A DNA stretch of 64,000 nt from Amycolatopsis nigrescens CSC17Ta-90 (GTDB taxonomy: Bacteria; Actinomycetota; Actinomycetes; Mycobacteriales; Pseudonocardiaceae). Where the stretch lies: the NCBI RefSeq assembly GCF_000384315.1, contig NZ_ARVW01000001.1:691746-755745 (forward strand). Direction: 5' to 3'. How positions within the stretch are numbered: position 1 is the first letter of the stretch; each line of letters opens with the position of its first letter. The position numbers and the translations under genes were made by a program. Under the pieces are notes generated by a model. The model was not told the DNA's origin, made no database searches, and saw only the letters and a list, made by a program, of their open reading frames with translations. Below, piece by piece: positions 53,584 through 63,529 of this stretch.

Positions 53584-53807
53584 AACCAGCCCGCCTTCTC
53601 CGCCGCGATCTCCTCACACACATGGCAGTCGTAGATCGCCAAACCCCGCCGCCGCTCGACCCGGTAAAAACCACCGCACAACAACGAAACCACCACCCCA
53701 ACCACCGGCTCGGCATCCAGCACCGTCCGATGCCGCGCACCTTGCTTCACCGGCCGATACCCGCCATGCCGAACCTGCGGAACCCGCCGTCGCCGAAACC
53801 GGATCAT
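53580..53807 (-). CDS. Small Cys-containing protein, possible zinc knuckle
   Basis: 75 residues. Basic N-terminus ([20 protein letters not shown]), then [20 protein letters not shown] and [16 protein letters not shown]; the C-x-x-C pair plus one earlier Cys could bind zinc. Overlaps both neighbours by ATGA, so it is the middle gene of a three-gene unit. Function unknown. Confidence 0.7.
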   Translation of the reverse strand: MIRFRRRRVPQVRHGGYRPVKQGARHRTVLDAEPVVGVVVSLLCGGFYRVERRRGLAIYDCHVCEEIAAEKAGWL

Positions 53808-54115
53808 GCACTCACCCGGAACAAATCCGTCAACGCCGGCCGCGGCCCCAGCACCTCCGGCATGTCGTCACCCTCATCCGCCCCAGGCGACCGCCGCAAA
53901 CACGAAAAGCACGCCTGCCCGCACACCGACCCCAACATCTCCCCTTCCCCAGGCGCAAACTCCTGCCCACACAAGGCAATCAACACCCCCGCGACACTTT
54001 CACCACCTTCCACCCGCCGCGGCACCAGATGCACAGTCCGCCTGGCCTCGCCCACCACACCTTCCCGAAACCGCACGAACATCAATGGAGTCATCCCAAC
54101 CACCCGGTTCGCCAT
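53804..54115 (-). CDS. Small Cys-rich protein of unknown function
   Basis: 103 residues. [20 protein letters not shown] then CGQEF ... [16 protein letters not shown]: four cysteines in the C-x(n)-C-x3-C-x2-C pattern of small Pseudonocardiales zinc proteins with an H-L-V-P-R start. First gene of the XRE micro-operon. It may bind metal and act with the XRE regulator. Not otherwise recognised. Confidence 0.68.
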   Translation of the reverse strand: MANRVVGMTPLMFVRFREGVVGEARRTVHLVPRRVEGGESVAGVLIALCGQEFAPGEGEMLGSVCGQACFSCLRRSPGADEGDDMPEVLGPRPALTDLFRVSA

Positions 54116-54381
54116 CCAGGCACTATCCGGCCGGCTGGCCTTGCGCCGTCATCCACTCCTGCACGTGTGGCACTGGCAGCCTGCGCCACTCGGGCATACG
54201 TCGTCACCATTCGATTCCTCCTGAGAGACCTCACCTGTGTGGCGACTACGAAACCGCAGGTCACGTGATCAGGACACCCCGTAGTACCGTGATCTTGCGA
54301 GACACAACGTCCCTGTTCAACCGGTACGTTCTACGACGACCAGCCGCAGCGCTACCGCTCGCGGCCCGAGAGGAACTCCGC

Positions 54382-55434
54382 ATGCCGTCCTCACCACGAA
54401 GTCTGCGACAGGAGCAACGAGAACTTGCCGCTACCCTGCGCGCGGCGCATAAGACGTGGGTCGAGGTCGCCACGGTGTTCTGCGACCGCTACGGCGTAAA
54501 TTTACGCGCAGCGTTCCGCATGGCGCGTGATTGGAGCCAGCGAGACGCTGCCAACCAGTGGAACAGCCGCTGGCCAGCAGATCCCAAGACGTTCAAGAAC
54601 TTCTCATACTGGGAACTATGGCCCGCATCGACAGGGCACGCCCCATCCCTTGATGTACTACAACGCCTAGCCGAGCTTTATGAGTGCCGAATCGCAGATC
54701 TGCTTGCCGACTGCGCCGACTTTCGACCGTCCGACCCAGCCTACCTGGATAATCAAAAATTCACCGAACTTCCAACCATCGCCAAAAAGGATTCCTTGCA
54801 GTCAGCAGAAGAGTATCGTGACTTACAAGATCTGATATCAACCCTGGAGTCGGCCGACGTGTACGAATTCGCACGATTGGCAACTACTTGGTCAGAACGC
54901 TTAGGGCCGAACCTGAACCGGCAGGCATTGTTCTTGAAGTTGAGCGCCGGGTTGTCTCTTGCGGCAACTTCCCCAACACTTGCCGAAACCAGGGAAGGCG
55001 AGATGATTCGACGACTTGACACCCAAGTCGGAAGCTACTCCGGAATTTGGCGGAGCCGTTACATCTACCCAAGCAGCGGTCGCGGCGACAACTTCGCGGG
55101 CGAACACTATGTCGTCGTTCACCAGCACGGCAGCCGGCTGGTCGGGCAGAGCGTTCCGAATTCTGAAGGATCGCAACTGCGAATAGAACTTACCATCAGC
55201 TCATCGGTCGCCACCGGAAGCTGGCGCGAGACGACGTCCCCAACCGGGTACTACAAAGCTGCAACCTATCATGGAACGCTGCAACTAGTCGTCGAGCCAA
55301 GCGGACGCCGCATGCGCGGCATGTGGCTTGGCTTTGGCCGCGACTTCGCTATCAACAGCGGCCAGTGGGAGCTGACTCTGCAAGATAGTTCCACAGCAAA
55401 GAACGCACAGCGCTCGTATCACAGAAAAGTCTGA
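54382..55434 (+). CDS. HTH (XRE-like) regulator with C-terminal beta-rich sensor domain
   Basis: 350 residues from the ATG at 54382, GAGGAAC upstream. Residues 18-112 form an XRE-like HTH unit ([40 protein letters not shown]). Residues about 218-333 form a beta-rich domain ([40 protein letters not shown]) seen behind HTHs in Streptomyces-type regulators; its ligand is unknown. It is the first gene of the low-G+C islet and is divergent from the micro-operon. Confidence 0.75.
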   Translation: MPSSPRSLRQEQRELAATLRAAHKTWVEVATVFCDRYGVNLRAAFRMARDWSQRDAANQWNSRWPADPKTFKNFSYWELWPASTGHAPSLDVLQRLAELYECRIADLLADCADFRPSDPAYLDNQKFTELPTIAKKDSLQSAEEYRDLQDLISTLESADVYEFARLATTWSERLGPNLNRQALFLKLSAGLSLAATSPTLAETREGEMIRRLDTQVGSYSGIWRSRYIYPSSGRGDNFAGEHYVVVHQHGSRLVGQSVPNSEGSQLRIELTISSSVATGSWRETTSPTGYYKAATYHGTLQLVVEPSGRRMRGMWLGFGRDFAINSGQWELTLQDSSTAKNAQRSYHRKV

Positions 55435-55445
55435 CACATGCCAGC

Positions 55446-56318
55446 CTAGCCAGTGATTACCGCAACAATCACCGCACCGTCATCGAATTGACCCGCATCA
55501 ATCAGCGTGAACAGTCCATACATCATCTTTGCGACATAGATCCACTCTAGCGCAATCCCATGTCGACGCTCGAAGTCGGACATGAAGTCCCGCAAATCAT
55601 CGGTACGCTTGGCGTAACCACCAAAATGGAAGTCCTGTTCGATTGACCAGTTCTCTGTAGTAGTTCCAAGGGCATCGACCTGCAGGCTCGCCACGTCATC
55701 ATTCAAGAACGAGCCACCTTTGAGCACAGAGAAACCGAGAGCATGCTGCGGTCCGCGCAGCCCGCTGGCGATGCCCGCCAAGGTTCCACCCGTTCCACAC
55801 GGGCAGCATATTACGTCGAAGTCGACCGAGATTTCGTCCACAAGCTCTCGGCAACCGCGCAGCGCGAGGGCGTTACTTCCACCCTCCGGCACAAGGTAGA
55901 AGTCGCCAAACTCCGCACGCAACCGCTCGATTACTTGAGCGTCAGCCTTCTGCCGATAAGTCGCCCGATCCATGTACGTCAGGCGCATCCCACGCTCCTT
56001 CGCGTAGGCAAGCGACTCATTCAAGGGCACATGCTCTTCACCGCGGATAACGCCAATCGTACTGAAGTTGAAGTAGTGCCCAGCCGCCGCAACAGCTCGA
56101 ATATGGTTCGAGTACGCACCGCCGAAAGTAAGCAGAGTTGACGCGCCTTCAGCGCGTGCTGCTTCGAGGTTGTACTTCAGTTTCCGCCACTTGTTCCCAG
56201 GCAACTCCGCATGGATCAGATCATCACGCTTCAGATACAGCCGTACTTGCCGTTCGGCAAGCAGCTCGTCGTGAACCTCGACGAGCAGCGACGGCAAACG
56301 CAGATCCAACTTGTCCAC
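55446..56318 (-). CDS. PLP-dependent ACC deaminase / D-cysteine desulfhydrase-like enzyme
   Basis: 290 residues. The PLP Lys lies in ELPGNKWRKLKYNLEAARAE and the cofactor loop in LLTFGGAYSNHIRAVAAAGH; CPCGTGGTLAGIASGL binds the phosphate. The chain ends AVIVAVITG, a few residues earlier than the usual HTGG-L-x-G end of the family. It may break down ACC, D-cysteine or a related amine. It is convergent with the HTH gene and divergent from the HEPN gene. Confidence 0.82.
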   Translation of the reverse strand: MDKLDLRLPSLLVEVHDELLAERQVRLYLKRDDLIHAELPGNKWRKLKYNLEAARAEGASTLLTFGGAYSNHIRAVAAAGHYFNFSTIGVIRGEEHVPLNESLAYAKERGMRLTYMDRATYRQKADAQVIERLRAEFGDFYLVPEGGSNALALRGCRELVDEISVDFDVICCPCGTGGTLAGIASGLRGPQHALGFSVLKGGSFLNDDVASLQVDALGTTTENWSIEQDFHFGGYAKRTDDLRDFMSDFERRHGIALEWIYVAKMMYGLFTLIDAGQFDDGAVIVAVITG

Positions 56319-56758
56319 AAGCTCATGCTAGTTGACGCCTCGCTGGTCTCGCCCCCGGAGCGCACCGCTATAGAAACCTCGGGCTCGGAGCCGGCCTCGA
56401 CTCACTCACCAACACTTTGCGCCGCGAACAGCCAACTCGGTGCCGTCTCAGACCAACACAGCGGCCACGAGGGCAAACTGGTCGAGCTGCACGTTTTCCG
56501 TCCTGCCGTGGCATGACGGCCGCCGTGATGACCTAGCATCGTGGCGACGACTTCATGTAACGGCCGTTGCTCTTCTCACGACACTGGTGACACGAATGTC
56601 TCAACGAGGAGCCCGACGTGATCCTTGGCGTACCTACGCGCCGCTGACGGCAGCCGTACATGTCCGCGGCCTCAGCGGGCACATCGCCCGGCAACAAGCC
56701 AGGTGCCACCTTACTGAACAATAAAACTCAATATCCGAAGTTCTCGAAAGGAACTGAC
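56319..56758. other. 440-bp gap between PLP enzyme and HEPN gene
   Basis: No gene supported. Frames here are short and without family marks. The stretch is rather AT-rich towards 56700-56760, where AAAGGA (56746) provides the RBS for the TTG at 56759. Probably the divergent promoter region. Confidence 0.5.
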
Positions 56759-58126
56759 TTGTCGAATGACAGCCTCCCCGTTACTTCTACATTTTCGTTA
56801 CCGAAGCCAGTGGAAGTGGCAGCAGCGGCCGCTGGCGCCAAGTTTGAACGCAACACGGAAGAGGTCCTCCTATTCAAGGTAGATCGTACACAAGCAGCAT
56901 ATTTTCGCCGTTATCACTTGATCCCGATCGAGCAAATAGGAACACTTGAATCCCAGGCGACCAGTGACGTCCAACGTATCCCTGACTATTTTGGATTCAT
57001 CTCACCCAAGCAGGGCTATTTTGAAGTAGCGATTGAGCACGCGCGCAGGGGACGCATCATAATCCCACCAATTCTCTCCACTCTGAAATGTGGACTCTCT
57101 GCCACATGCCGACACAGCGACGACAATCCCATCCCCACGGTGTCCTTTCCTCAAGCTAAACGCGGCGACGAAGAGAGACCGGGCAGGCGTGATCAAGATA
57201 TCATCCCAATTCACCTAACAGACGATACAGGCGGCACCTGCATCGAGATCTCCACAGTTTCGCCACTCGGAGTACTTTTTGCGCTCCCAAACTCACGAGG
57301 CAGGATTGACGCCCACCTTGCTGAAGACATTGCCTTAAGCATCTCAATCAAGATTGACTTTGGTTCTGAAATGAGCGATCAGCTCCTTCTTGACAAAGGC
57401 ATCGAGAAGGCAAACTCGCTCTTGTATGAACTCAATGTTCGAAATGATCAGCCATTTCGCATGATAGGTACGGCACTATACGAAAGGGAGTCACGTAAGC
57501 AGAACAGGCAACGCCTACCAGAGGTCCGCTTCCCGACCACTTCACTTCCCCATGAGGTGGCTGAGCTTTTTTCTTCAGCCGAGACAGCCCGAGACAACCC
57601 GGTAATAGCCTTTCTCTCATTCTATCAAGTACTGGAGTACTACTTCCCTTACGCAATCAGAAAGGACTCGATTCGGAAGGTTCGCAGAGAGATCGTCGAC
57701 CCGTGGTTTTCAATAAGCGATGACGATTCAATAATGCGAATACTTTCCACCGTTGAGAATTCGGTTAATGCCCCCGAGTCGACACAGATAGCAACGCTGC
57801 TAACACACTCAGTACGTGAAACTACCTTAATAGACTTCTTCTCAAAGGACGAGGCTGCTACTCATTTTTCTAGGAGCGGTCCTATTTCTGGAGTTGAATG
57901 GATTAACACAAAAAATGCCAACCGGTCGATCGCTGCACAAGTTGCAGAGAGAATTTATAAGATCAGAAACAGGATAGTTCACGCAAAGGATGACCCTAAG
58001 TACTCGGACGTCAGAGTTCTCCTACCAAACAGCCGTGAAGCATACGCACTACAGCCTGACATAGACCTCGTTCGACTGCTGGCCATAGAAGTGGTGACAG
58101 ACAGCCAGGTCGAGCGAAGAGGCTAA
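56759..58126 (+). CDS. Uncharacterised protein with C-terminal HEPN-like motif
   Basis: 455 residues from the TTG at 56759 with AAAGGA 7 bases upstream; an ATG at 56660 lacks an RBS. The N-terminal 250 residues match nothing I recognise. Residues about 295-330 (ETARDNPVIAFLSFYQVLEY) and 395-412 (VAERIYKIRNRIVHAKDDPK) fit a HEPN all-helical domain; RNRIVH (403-408) is the R-x4-H RNase motif. HEPN proteins of this size include toxins, Abi and ApeA-like anti-phage nucleases. Low G+C (24 of 60 at 57901) suggests transfer. No partner nucleotidyltransferase is next to it. Defence role is a hypothesis. Confidence 0.6.
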   Translation: MSNDSLPVTSTFSLPKPVEVAAAAAGAKFERNTEEVLLFKVDRTQAAYFRRYHLIPIEQIGTLESQATSDVQRIPDYFGFISPKQGYFEVAIEHARRGRIIIPPILSTLKCGLSATCRHSDDNPIPTVSFPQAKRGDEERPGRRDQDIIPIHLTDDTGGTCIEISTVSPLGVLFALPNSRGRIDAHLAEDIALSISIKIDFGSEMSDQLLLDKGIEKANSLLYELNVRNDQPFRMIGTALYERESRKQNRQRLPEVRFPTTSLPHEVAELFSSAETARDNPVIAFLSFYQVLEYYFPYAIRKDSIRKVRREIVDPWFSISDDDSIMRILSTVENSVNAPESTQIATLLTHSVRETTLIDFFSKDEAATHFSRSGPISGVEWINTKNANRSIAAQVAERIYKIRNRIVHAKDDPKYSDVRVLLPNSREAYALQPDIDLVRLLAIEVVTDSQVERRG

Positions 58127-58127
58127 A

Positions 58128-58165
58128 ACCTGCCCTGGCCGGGACAGCCATTGGCCAGGGCAGGT
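58128..58165. terminator. Two-way hairpin between HEPN gene and lpd
   Basis: ACCTGCCCTGGCC (58128-58140) and GGCCAGGGCAGGT (58153-58165) form a perfect 13-bp stem with a 12-base loop, between two convergent genes. Confidence 0.75.
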
Positions 58166-58172
58166 CGAAAAC

Positions 58173-59558
58173 TTACATGTTGATCATGTGGCCGGCTAGG
58201 CCGTGGATGGCTTCCTTGACGGCTTCGCCGAGGGTGGGGTGGGCGTGGACGTTGCGGGCGATTTCGTGGACGGTGAGGTCCCATTGCTGGGCGAGGGTGA
58301 GTTCGGGCAACAGTTCCGTGACCTCGGGGCCGATGAGGTGCGCGCCGAGGAGTTCGCCGTGGGTGTCGTCGCTGATGATCTTGACGAAGCCGACGGGTTC
58401 GCCGAGACCATGTGCTTTGCCGTTGGCGGTGAAGGGGAACTTGGCGACCTTGACGTCGAAGCCCTTTTCGCGCGCCTGCTCTTCGGTCCAGCCGAAGCTG
58501 GCGATCTGCGGCTGACAGTACGTCGCGCGCGGGATCATGACGTAGTCGAGTTCCATGGTCTCCGCGTCGCCGATGGTTTCGGCGGCGATGATGCCCATGG
58601 ACTCGGCGGCGTGCGCGAGCATCAGCTTCGCCGTGACGTCGCCGATCGCGAAGATGTGCGGCACGTTCGTCCGGCAGCGACCGTCGATGTTGATGGCGCC
58701 GCGGTCGGTCAGCTCGACGCCGGTGTTCTCCAGCCCATAGCCTTCCACGCGGGGCTGGAAGCCGATGGCCTGCAGCACCTTGTCCGCTTCGATGACCTGC
58801 TGGTCGCCACCGCGAGAGACCGTGACCAGCACCTTCGGGCCGGACTCGTCGATGGCCTCCACCTTGGTCGAGGTGAGCACCTCGATCCCCAGCTTCTTGT
58901 ACCGGCGCGCCAGCTCCTTGGACACCTCGGCGTCCTCCAGCGGCACCATCCGGTCCAGGAACTCGACGATGGTCACCTTGACGCCGTAGTTGTGCAGCAC
59001 ATACGCGAACTCGACGCCGATCGCGCCGGCGCCGGCGATCACGATGCTCTCCGGCAGGTCCCGCTCCAGGATCTGCTCCTCGTAGGTGACCACCCGATCA
59101 CTGAGCGAGGTTCCCGGGAGCGTCTTCGTGGTCGCGCCGGCCGCGATGATGCAGTGGTCGAAGGTGATCGTCTCGTCGCCGACCCGCAGAGTGTTCGCGT
59201 CGGTGAAGGTGCCGCGGCCGTCGTACTCGGTGATCTTGTTCTTCTTCATCAGGAAGTGCACGCCCTTGACCCGGCCATCGGCCACCGACCGGCTGCGGTC
59301 GAACGCGGCGCCGTAGTCGAAGCTGACCTGCCCCTGGACCTGGATCCCGAAGGTCGCCGCCTCGTGGTTGACCAGGTGCGCCAGCTCCGCGTTGCGCAGC
59401 AGCGCCTTCGACGGGATACAGCCGACGTTCAGGCAGACGCCTCCCCAGTACTTCTCCTCCACGATCGCCGTCTTCAGGCCGAGCTGCGCGGCCCGGACCG
59501 CCGCGACATAACCGCCGGGTCCAGCGCCCAGCACCACCACGTCGAAGTGTGCACTCAT
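58173..59558 (-). CDS. lpdA: Dihydrolipoyl dehydrogenase (E3)
   Basis: 461 residues from the ATG at 59558. FAD motif [20 protein letters not shown], redox disulfide [13 protein letters not shown] (Cys42, Cys47), NAD motif [20 protein letters not shown], second FAD site HIFAIGDVT, and C-terminal [15 protein letters not shown] with the catalytic His-Glu. It reoxidises lipoamide in the pyruvate and 2-oxoglutarate dehydrogenase complexes. Housekeeping gene, high identity expected across actinomycetes. Confidence 0.95.
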   Translation of the reverse strand: MSAHFDVVVLGAGPGGYVAAVRAAQLGLKTAIVEEKYWGGVCLNVGCIPSKALLRNAELAHLVNHEAATFGIQVQGQVSFDYGAAFDRSRSVADGRVKGVHFLMKKNKITEYDGRGTFTDANTLRVGDETITFDHCIIAAGATTKTLPGTSLSDRVVTYEEQILERDLPESIVIAGAGAIGVEFAYVLHNYGVKVTIVEFLDRMVPLEDAEVSKELARRYKKLGIEVLTSTKVEAIDESGPKVLVTVSRGGDQQVIEADKVLQAIGFQPRVEGYGLENTGVELTDRGAINIDGRCRTNVPHIFAIGDVTAKLMLAHAAESMGIIAAETIGDAETMELDYVMIPRATYCQPQIASFGWTEEQAREKGFDVKVAKFPFTANGKAHGLGEPVGFVKIISDDTHGELLGAHLIGPEVTELLPELTLAQQWDLTVHEIARNVHAHPTLGEAVKEAIHGLAGHMINM

Positions 59559-59617
59559 ATCGCGGAATCTACGCGACATTTCCCGGGCGCCCCGCAACGC
59601 CCACCCCCGACGGGTGA

Positions 59618-60769
59618 CTACGCCATCCGGTGCAGCAGACCGGCGACGAGCGCGACCCGGTCCGGGATGTCGCCGACGAGGACGTGCTCGTGCCGGGCGT
59701 GCGCGCCCGCGCCGCTGCAGCCGAGGCCGTCGAGCACCGGAACGCCCAGCGCGGCGACGAAGTTCGCGTCGCTGCCGCCGCCGACGCTGATCGGCTCGAG
59801 TGGCGCACGCAGCTCGGTGGCGACCTGATCGGCCTGGTCGAACAGCTCCTTGCTCGCCGGCGTGAGCCGCATCGGCGGGCGGTTCCACTCCCCCGCCAGC
59901 CGAACCCGCACGCGCGGGTCCGTGGCCCGCAGCCCGGCGAAGACCTCGTCGATGCGGCGTGCCTCGTCCTCCCGGCTGATCCGGATGTCGATCAGGCAGC
60001 TCGCCTCGCCCGCGATGACATTTCGCGCCGTACCGCCGGTGATCGTGCCCACATTGATCGTGGTGCCGGCACCGGGGTCCGCCGCTTCGACGAGCCGGCA
60101 GACGATCTCGGCGAGGGCGTGCACCGCGCTGGCACCGGCCTCGGGGTCGTTGCCGGCGTGCGCCTCGATGCCGGTGGTGGAGAGGTTGAAGACGCCCACG
60201 CCCTTGCGTTCGGCCTTGAGATCCCAGCCCACTCCCGGTTCGAGCACCAGCGCGGCGGCGCAGTCGCGGGCCGTCTTTTCGATGTACGGCCGGGATTTCG
60301 GGCTGCCCAGCTCTTCGTCGCCGGTGAACAGGAAGGTCACCGGCGGGCACGGCAGGTTCAACGCGCGCAGTGCCCGCAGCGCCCACACCCCGGTGACGAG
60401 GCCCGCCTTCATGTCGTACACGCCCGGCCCGGTCGCAGCGCCGTCGTGCACGGTGAACGGCCACTCGGCCAGCGTGCCCGCCGGCCACACCGTGTCGTAG
60501 TGGCCGATCAGCAGCACGGGTTTCCCGGTGCCGGGATAGGTCGCCACCAGCACGTCGCCGTGCTCCGCCTGCGCGTGCCGGGTCCACCCGGCGGGCGGGC
60601 CGAGCCGCTCGGACAGCCATGCCTCGATCGAGTCGGCGGTGTTGTCCAGCAACGCTTTCCCGGTGCTCGGCGACTCGTGCCGCACCAGCATCTCGAGGTC
60701 TCCGAGCAGTTCGCCAAGTTCGTTCCGGCACCAGGTGGACAACGACTTCGCAGACAATTCAGACGCCAA
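59618..60769 (-). CDS. M20-family metallopeptidase (glutamate carboxypeptidase-like)
   Basis: 383 residues. M20 marks: [10 protein letters not shown] (metal His-Asp), [35 protein letters not shown] (catalytic Glu-Glu) and a dimerisation lid. CPG2-like enzymes remove C-terminal glutamate from folates. With the AbgT gene 19 bp upstream on the same strand it forms a p-aminobenzoyl-glutamate-type uptake and cleavage pair. Confidence 0.9.
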   Translation of the reverse strand: MASELSAKSLSTWCRNELGELLGDLEMLVRHESPSTGKALLDNTADSIEAWLSERLGPPAGWTRHAQAEHGDVLVATYPGTGKPVLLIGHYDTVWPAGTLAEWPFTVHDGAATGPGVYDMKAGLVTGVWALRALRALNLPCPPVTFLFTGDEELGSPKSRPYIEKTARDCAAALVLEPGVGWDLKAERKGVGVFNLSTTGIEAHAGNDPEAGASAVHALAEIVCRLVEAADPGAGTTINVGTITGGTARNVIAGEASCLIDIRISREDEARRIDEVFAGLRATDPRVRVRLAGEWNRPPMRLTPASKELFDQADQVATELRAPLEPISVGGGSDANFVAALGVPVLDGLGCSGAGAHARHEHVLVGDIPDRVALVAGLLHRMA

Positions 60770-60788
60770 TCTGTGCGGGGGAAAGGGT

Positions 60789-62333
60789 TCAGCGGACGGA
60801 GACGCCGGGGCCGAGCGGGATGCCGAGCCCGTACCAGGCCAGGAACATCAGCAGCCAGACGACCAGGTTGACCACGGCCAGCGGCAGCACCAGCGCCATC
60901 AGCGTGCCGATGCCGGCCGACGGCCGGTAGCGGCGGATGAAGCCGAGCGCGATCACGAAGTACGGGCTCATCGGAGTGAGGCTGTTGGTGGGCGCGTCCG
61001 CGATGCGGAACAGGGCCTGGGTGGTCTCCGGCTGGATGTGCAGCAGCATCAGCATCGGCACCAACACCGGCGCGACCAGCGACCACATCGCCGAACCGCT
61101 GGTGAGCAACAGGTTCAGCACACTGATCAGAACCACCGCGCCGATGAAGATCACCACCGGCTGCGCGCCGAGCGAGTCCAGTGCGCGGGCGCCCGCGATC
61201 GCGATGACCTGGCCGATGTTCGTCCACTTGAAATAGCCGAGGAACTGCGAGACCGCGAAGAACAGCACCAGCACCGGAACCAGCTCGCGCAGCCCCTGGC
61301 CCATCAGCTCCGGGATGTCCTTCGGCGCGGTGATGGTGCGCACGCTGAGGCCGTAGACGGTGCCGATGATCATGAAGAACAGCATCAGCACCACCGCCAC
61401 GTTCTCCAGCAGCGGCGAGTCCACGATCGAACCGCCGTCGCCGCGCAGGGGCGAACCGGCGGGCAGCACCGCGAGCACCACGGCGACCGCGTACAGCGCA
61501 CCGGCGAGCACCGCCCGGCGCACGCCGGTGCGCTCGGCGGCGGACAGCGACATGTCGGGCAGCTCGTCGACGTCGGTCAGCTCCGGCTCGGCGGCGTTCA
61601 TCGCGACCACCCGGCGCGCGACCACGGTCTCGGTGACGATCGTGATGGTGACCGCGAGCAGCAGCGAGGAGGCCGCGGAGAAGTACCAGTTCGACACCGG
61701 GGTGACCAGGTAGCCGGGGTCGATGGTGTGCGCGGCCGAGGTGGTCAGCCCGGCGAAGATCGCGTCCGAGCCCTCGATGATCGGGCTGATGCTGCTCGCC
61801 CCGCCCACCGCCACGTAGGCCACCACCGCGCCGATGATCGGGCTGCGGCCCACCGCCCGGAACGCGATCATGCCCAGCGGGATCATCACCACGAACGCGG
61901 CGTCCCCGGCCACGTGCGAGAACATCGACGTCAGCGCGACGGCGAAGGTGACCAGCTTGGCGGGCACCCGCGCCAGCGCGGCCCGCATCAGCGCGGGCAG
62001 CAGGCCGGTCTTGTCCGCGACCGCCACGCCGAGCATGACCACCACGATCAGGCCCAGCGGCGGGAAGTTCACGAAGTTCTTGATCAGGTCGCCGAGCATC
62101 ATCTGGACCCCGGCGTCGGAGACCAGGCTCTTGACCCCGACCTCCTTGCCGTCCGCGGGCGAGACCACCGAGACGTCCAGGGCGGCCAGCAGCCAGCTCG
62201 CCAGCACCACCAGCACGCTCAGGATCACGAACAGCCAGAACGGATGCGGCAGCTTGTTGCCGGCCCGGTCCACGAAGTCGAGCACGCGCAGCACCAGCGA
62301 CATCGAGCGCCGCTGCTTCGTCTGTGCGGCCAT
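60789..62333 (-). CDS. AbgT-family transporter (p-aminobenzoyl-glutamate type)
   Basis: 514 residues from the ATG at 62333 (a GTG at 62342 is possible), AGAGGTG upstream. About 12 TM segments. AbgT signatures: FWLFVILSVLVVLASWLLAA, ADKTGLLPALMRAAL, SHVAGDAAFVVMIPLGMIAF. The family takes up PABA-glutamate in E. coli or exports sulfonamides in others. Operon with the M20 peptidase favours an importer. Divergent from a double AsnC regulator. Confidence 0.9.
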   Translation of the reverse strand: MAAQTKQRRSMSLVLRVLDFVDRAGNKLPHPFWLFVILSVLVVLASWLLAALDVSVVSPADGKEVGVKSLVSDAGVQMMLGDLIKNFVNFPPLGLIVVVMLGVAVADKTGLLPALMRAALARVPAKLVTFAVALTSMFSHVAGDAAFVVMIPLGMIAFRAVGRSPIIGAVVAYVAVGGASSISPIIEGSDAIFAGLTTSAAHTIDPGYLVTPVSNWYFSAASSLLLAVTITIVTETVVARRVVAMNAAEPELTDVDELPDMSLSAAERTGVRRAVLAGALYAVAVVLAVLPAGSPLRGDGGSIVDSPLLENVAVVLMLFFMIIGTVYGLSVRTITAPKDIPELMGQGLRELVPVLVLFFAVSQFLGYFKWTNIGQVIAIAGARALDSLGAQPVVIFIGAVVLISVLNLLLTSGSAMWSLVAPVLVPMLMLLHIQPETTQALFRIADAPTNSLTPMSPYFVIALGFIRRYRPSAGIGTLMALVLPLAVVNLVVWLLMFLAWYGLGIPLGPGVSVR

Positions 62334-62451
62334 GCCGGTCACCCACCTCTTGCACCGAACGGAAAGATGAACCCGGATCTCACCTCAGAGCGCATGCTTG
62401 TGTCAATATCTATTCATCCGATGCACGAACCGTTCACGATAGGATCCCGAC

Positions 62452-63474
62452 GTGCATGAACTGGACGACGCGGACCTCGATCTGGTCGCCGCCCTGCAGC
62501 TCGCCCCCCGTGCGCCGCTGAACGTGGTCGGCGACGTGCTGGGCAGTTCGGCCAGCACGGTCGGCAGGCGCATGCAGCGGCTGCAGCAGCGCAGGCTGCT
62601 GCGGGTCATCTCCACGGTGCACTGGTCGCTGATCATGACCGGCAACCCGTACCTGGTGTGGCTCAACTGCCGGCCGGAGCAGACCGCGGCGGTCGCCGCC
62701 GCCGTCCGCCGGGTGCCCGAGGCGCAGTCCATCCTGATCACCGCGGGCGACGCGGACGTCTTCTGCACCCTCTACCCGCTGCCCGGCACGGACGTGCGCC
62801 GCCTGCTGACCGAGACGCTGCCCGGCATCCCCGGGATCGAGTCGCTGCGCTCGCACCTGGTGCTGCGCACCGAACGCCAGGCCGTCGCCTGGCACCTCGA
62901 CCGGCTCACCGGCGAGCAGGCCGCCGCACTGCGCGAGCACGTGGACACCGCCGCGCCGGCGGAGGTGCTCGGCCCGTTGAACGACGCCGAGTTCGGCACG
63001 CTGCGGCTGCTCTTCGACGACGGCCGGATCTCCGCCGCGCAGGTCGCCCGCGAGCTCGACGTCAGCAGGTCCACCGCCTACCGGCTCATCCAGTCGCTGC
63101 TGGAAAGCGGCGCCGCCAGGCCGAGAGTGGAGATCGAGCCCGCCGTTCTCGGCTTCCCGATCACCGCGCTCTGCACGCTCGCCGTCCAGCCGCAGCACGT
63201 CCCGGCCGCGCTCACCGCGCTGGGCAGGCACCGGTCAGGACGGCTCACGGTGATGGCGACCGGACCGGCGTCGATCCTGCATCACGGCACTTTTCGCGAC
63301 GAAGAGGACCTGGCCCGGTTCGTCACCGAGGACATCGGCGCGCTGCCGGGGGTCACCGGGTGCACCACGTCGACCGCGCTCGGCGTGCTGCGGCGGCAGT
63401 GGATCGACCGCGAGGACGACGTCCTGCTCGGCCCGCGCGGCCACGACATCCTGGCCAGGGGACGGCCGAGGTAG
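62452..63474 (+). CDS. Double-domain Lrp/AsnC regulator
   Basis: 340 residues from a GTG at 62452, AGGA upstream. Two Lrp-type units in tandem: HTH 1 (VVGDVLGSSASTVGRRMQRL) with its RAM domain to about 150, then HTH 2 (AQVARELDVSRSTAYRLIQS) with a second RAM domain. Such fused pairs are common in actinomycetes and sense amino acids. It is divergent from the AbgT-M20 operon, which it likely controls. Confidence 0.9.
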   Translation: MHELDDADLDLVAALQLAPRAPLNVVGDVLGSSASTVGRRMQRLQQRRLLRVISTVHWSLIMTGNPYLVWLNCRPEQTAAVAAAVRRVPEAQSILITAGDADVFCTLYPLPGTDVRRLLTETLPGIPGIESLRSHLVLRTERQAVAWHLDRLTGEQAAALREHVDTAAPAEVLGPLNDAEFGTLRLLFDDGRISAAQVARELDVSRSTAYRLIQSLLESGAARPRVEIEPAVLGFPITALCTLAVQPQHVPAALTALGRHRSGRLTVMATGPASILHHGTFRDEEDLARFVTEDIGALPGVTGCTTSTALGVLRRQWIDREDDVLLGPRGHDILARGRPR

Positions 63475-63510
63475 CCGGGGTGCCGGTCCACGCGGGACCG
63501 GCACCCCGGC
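63474..63510 (+). terminator. Strong hairpin after the AsnC regulator
   Basis: GCCGGGGTGCCGGTCC (63474-63489) and its complement (63495-63510) form a perfect 16-bp stem with a 5-base loop starting on the last base of the stop codon. Two-way between convergent genes. Confidence 0.8.
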
Positions 63511-63529
63511 ATGGTGGATCCGGGCCGGT

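Noticed and set aside
58173..60731. 852-residue frame that would fuse a peptidase-region frame to dihydrolipoyl dehydrogenase
   Set aside because: Only the last 461 residues are LpdA; the N-terminal part is an out-of-frame reading of the M20 peptidase.
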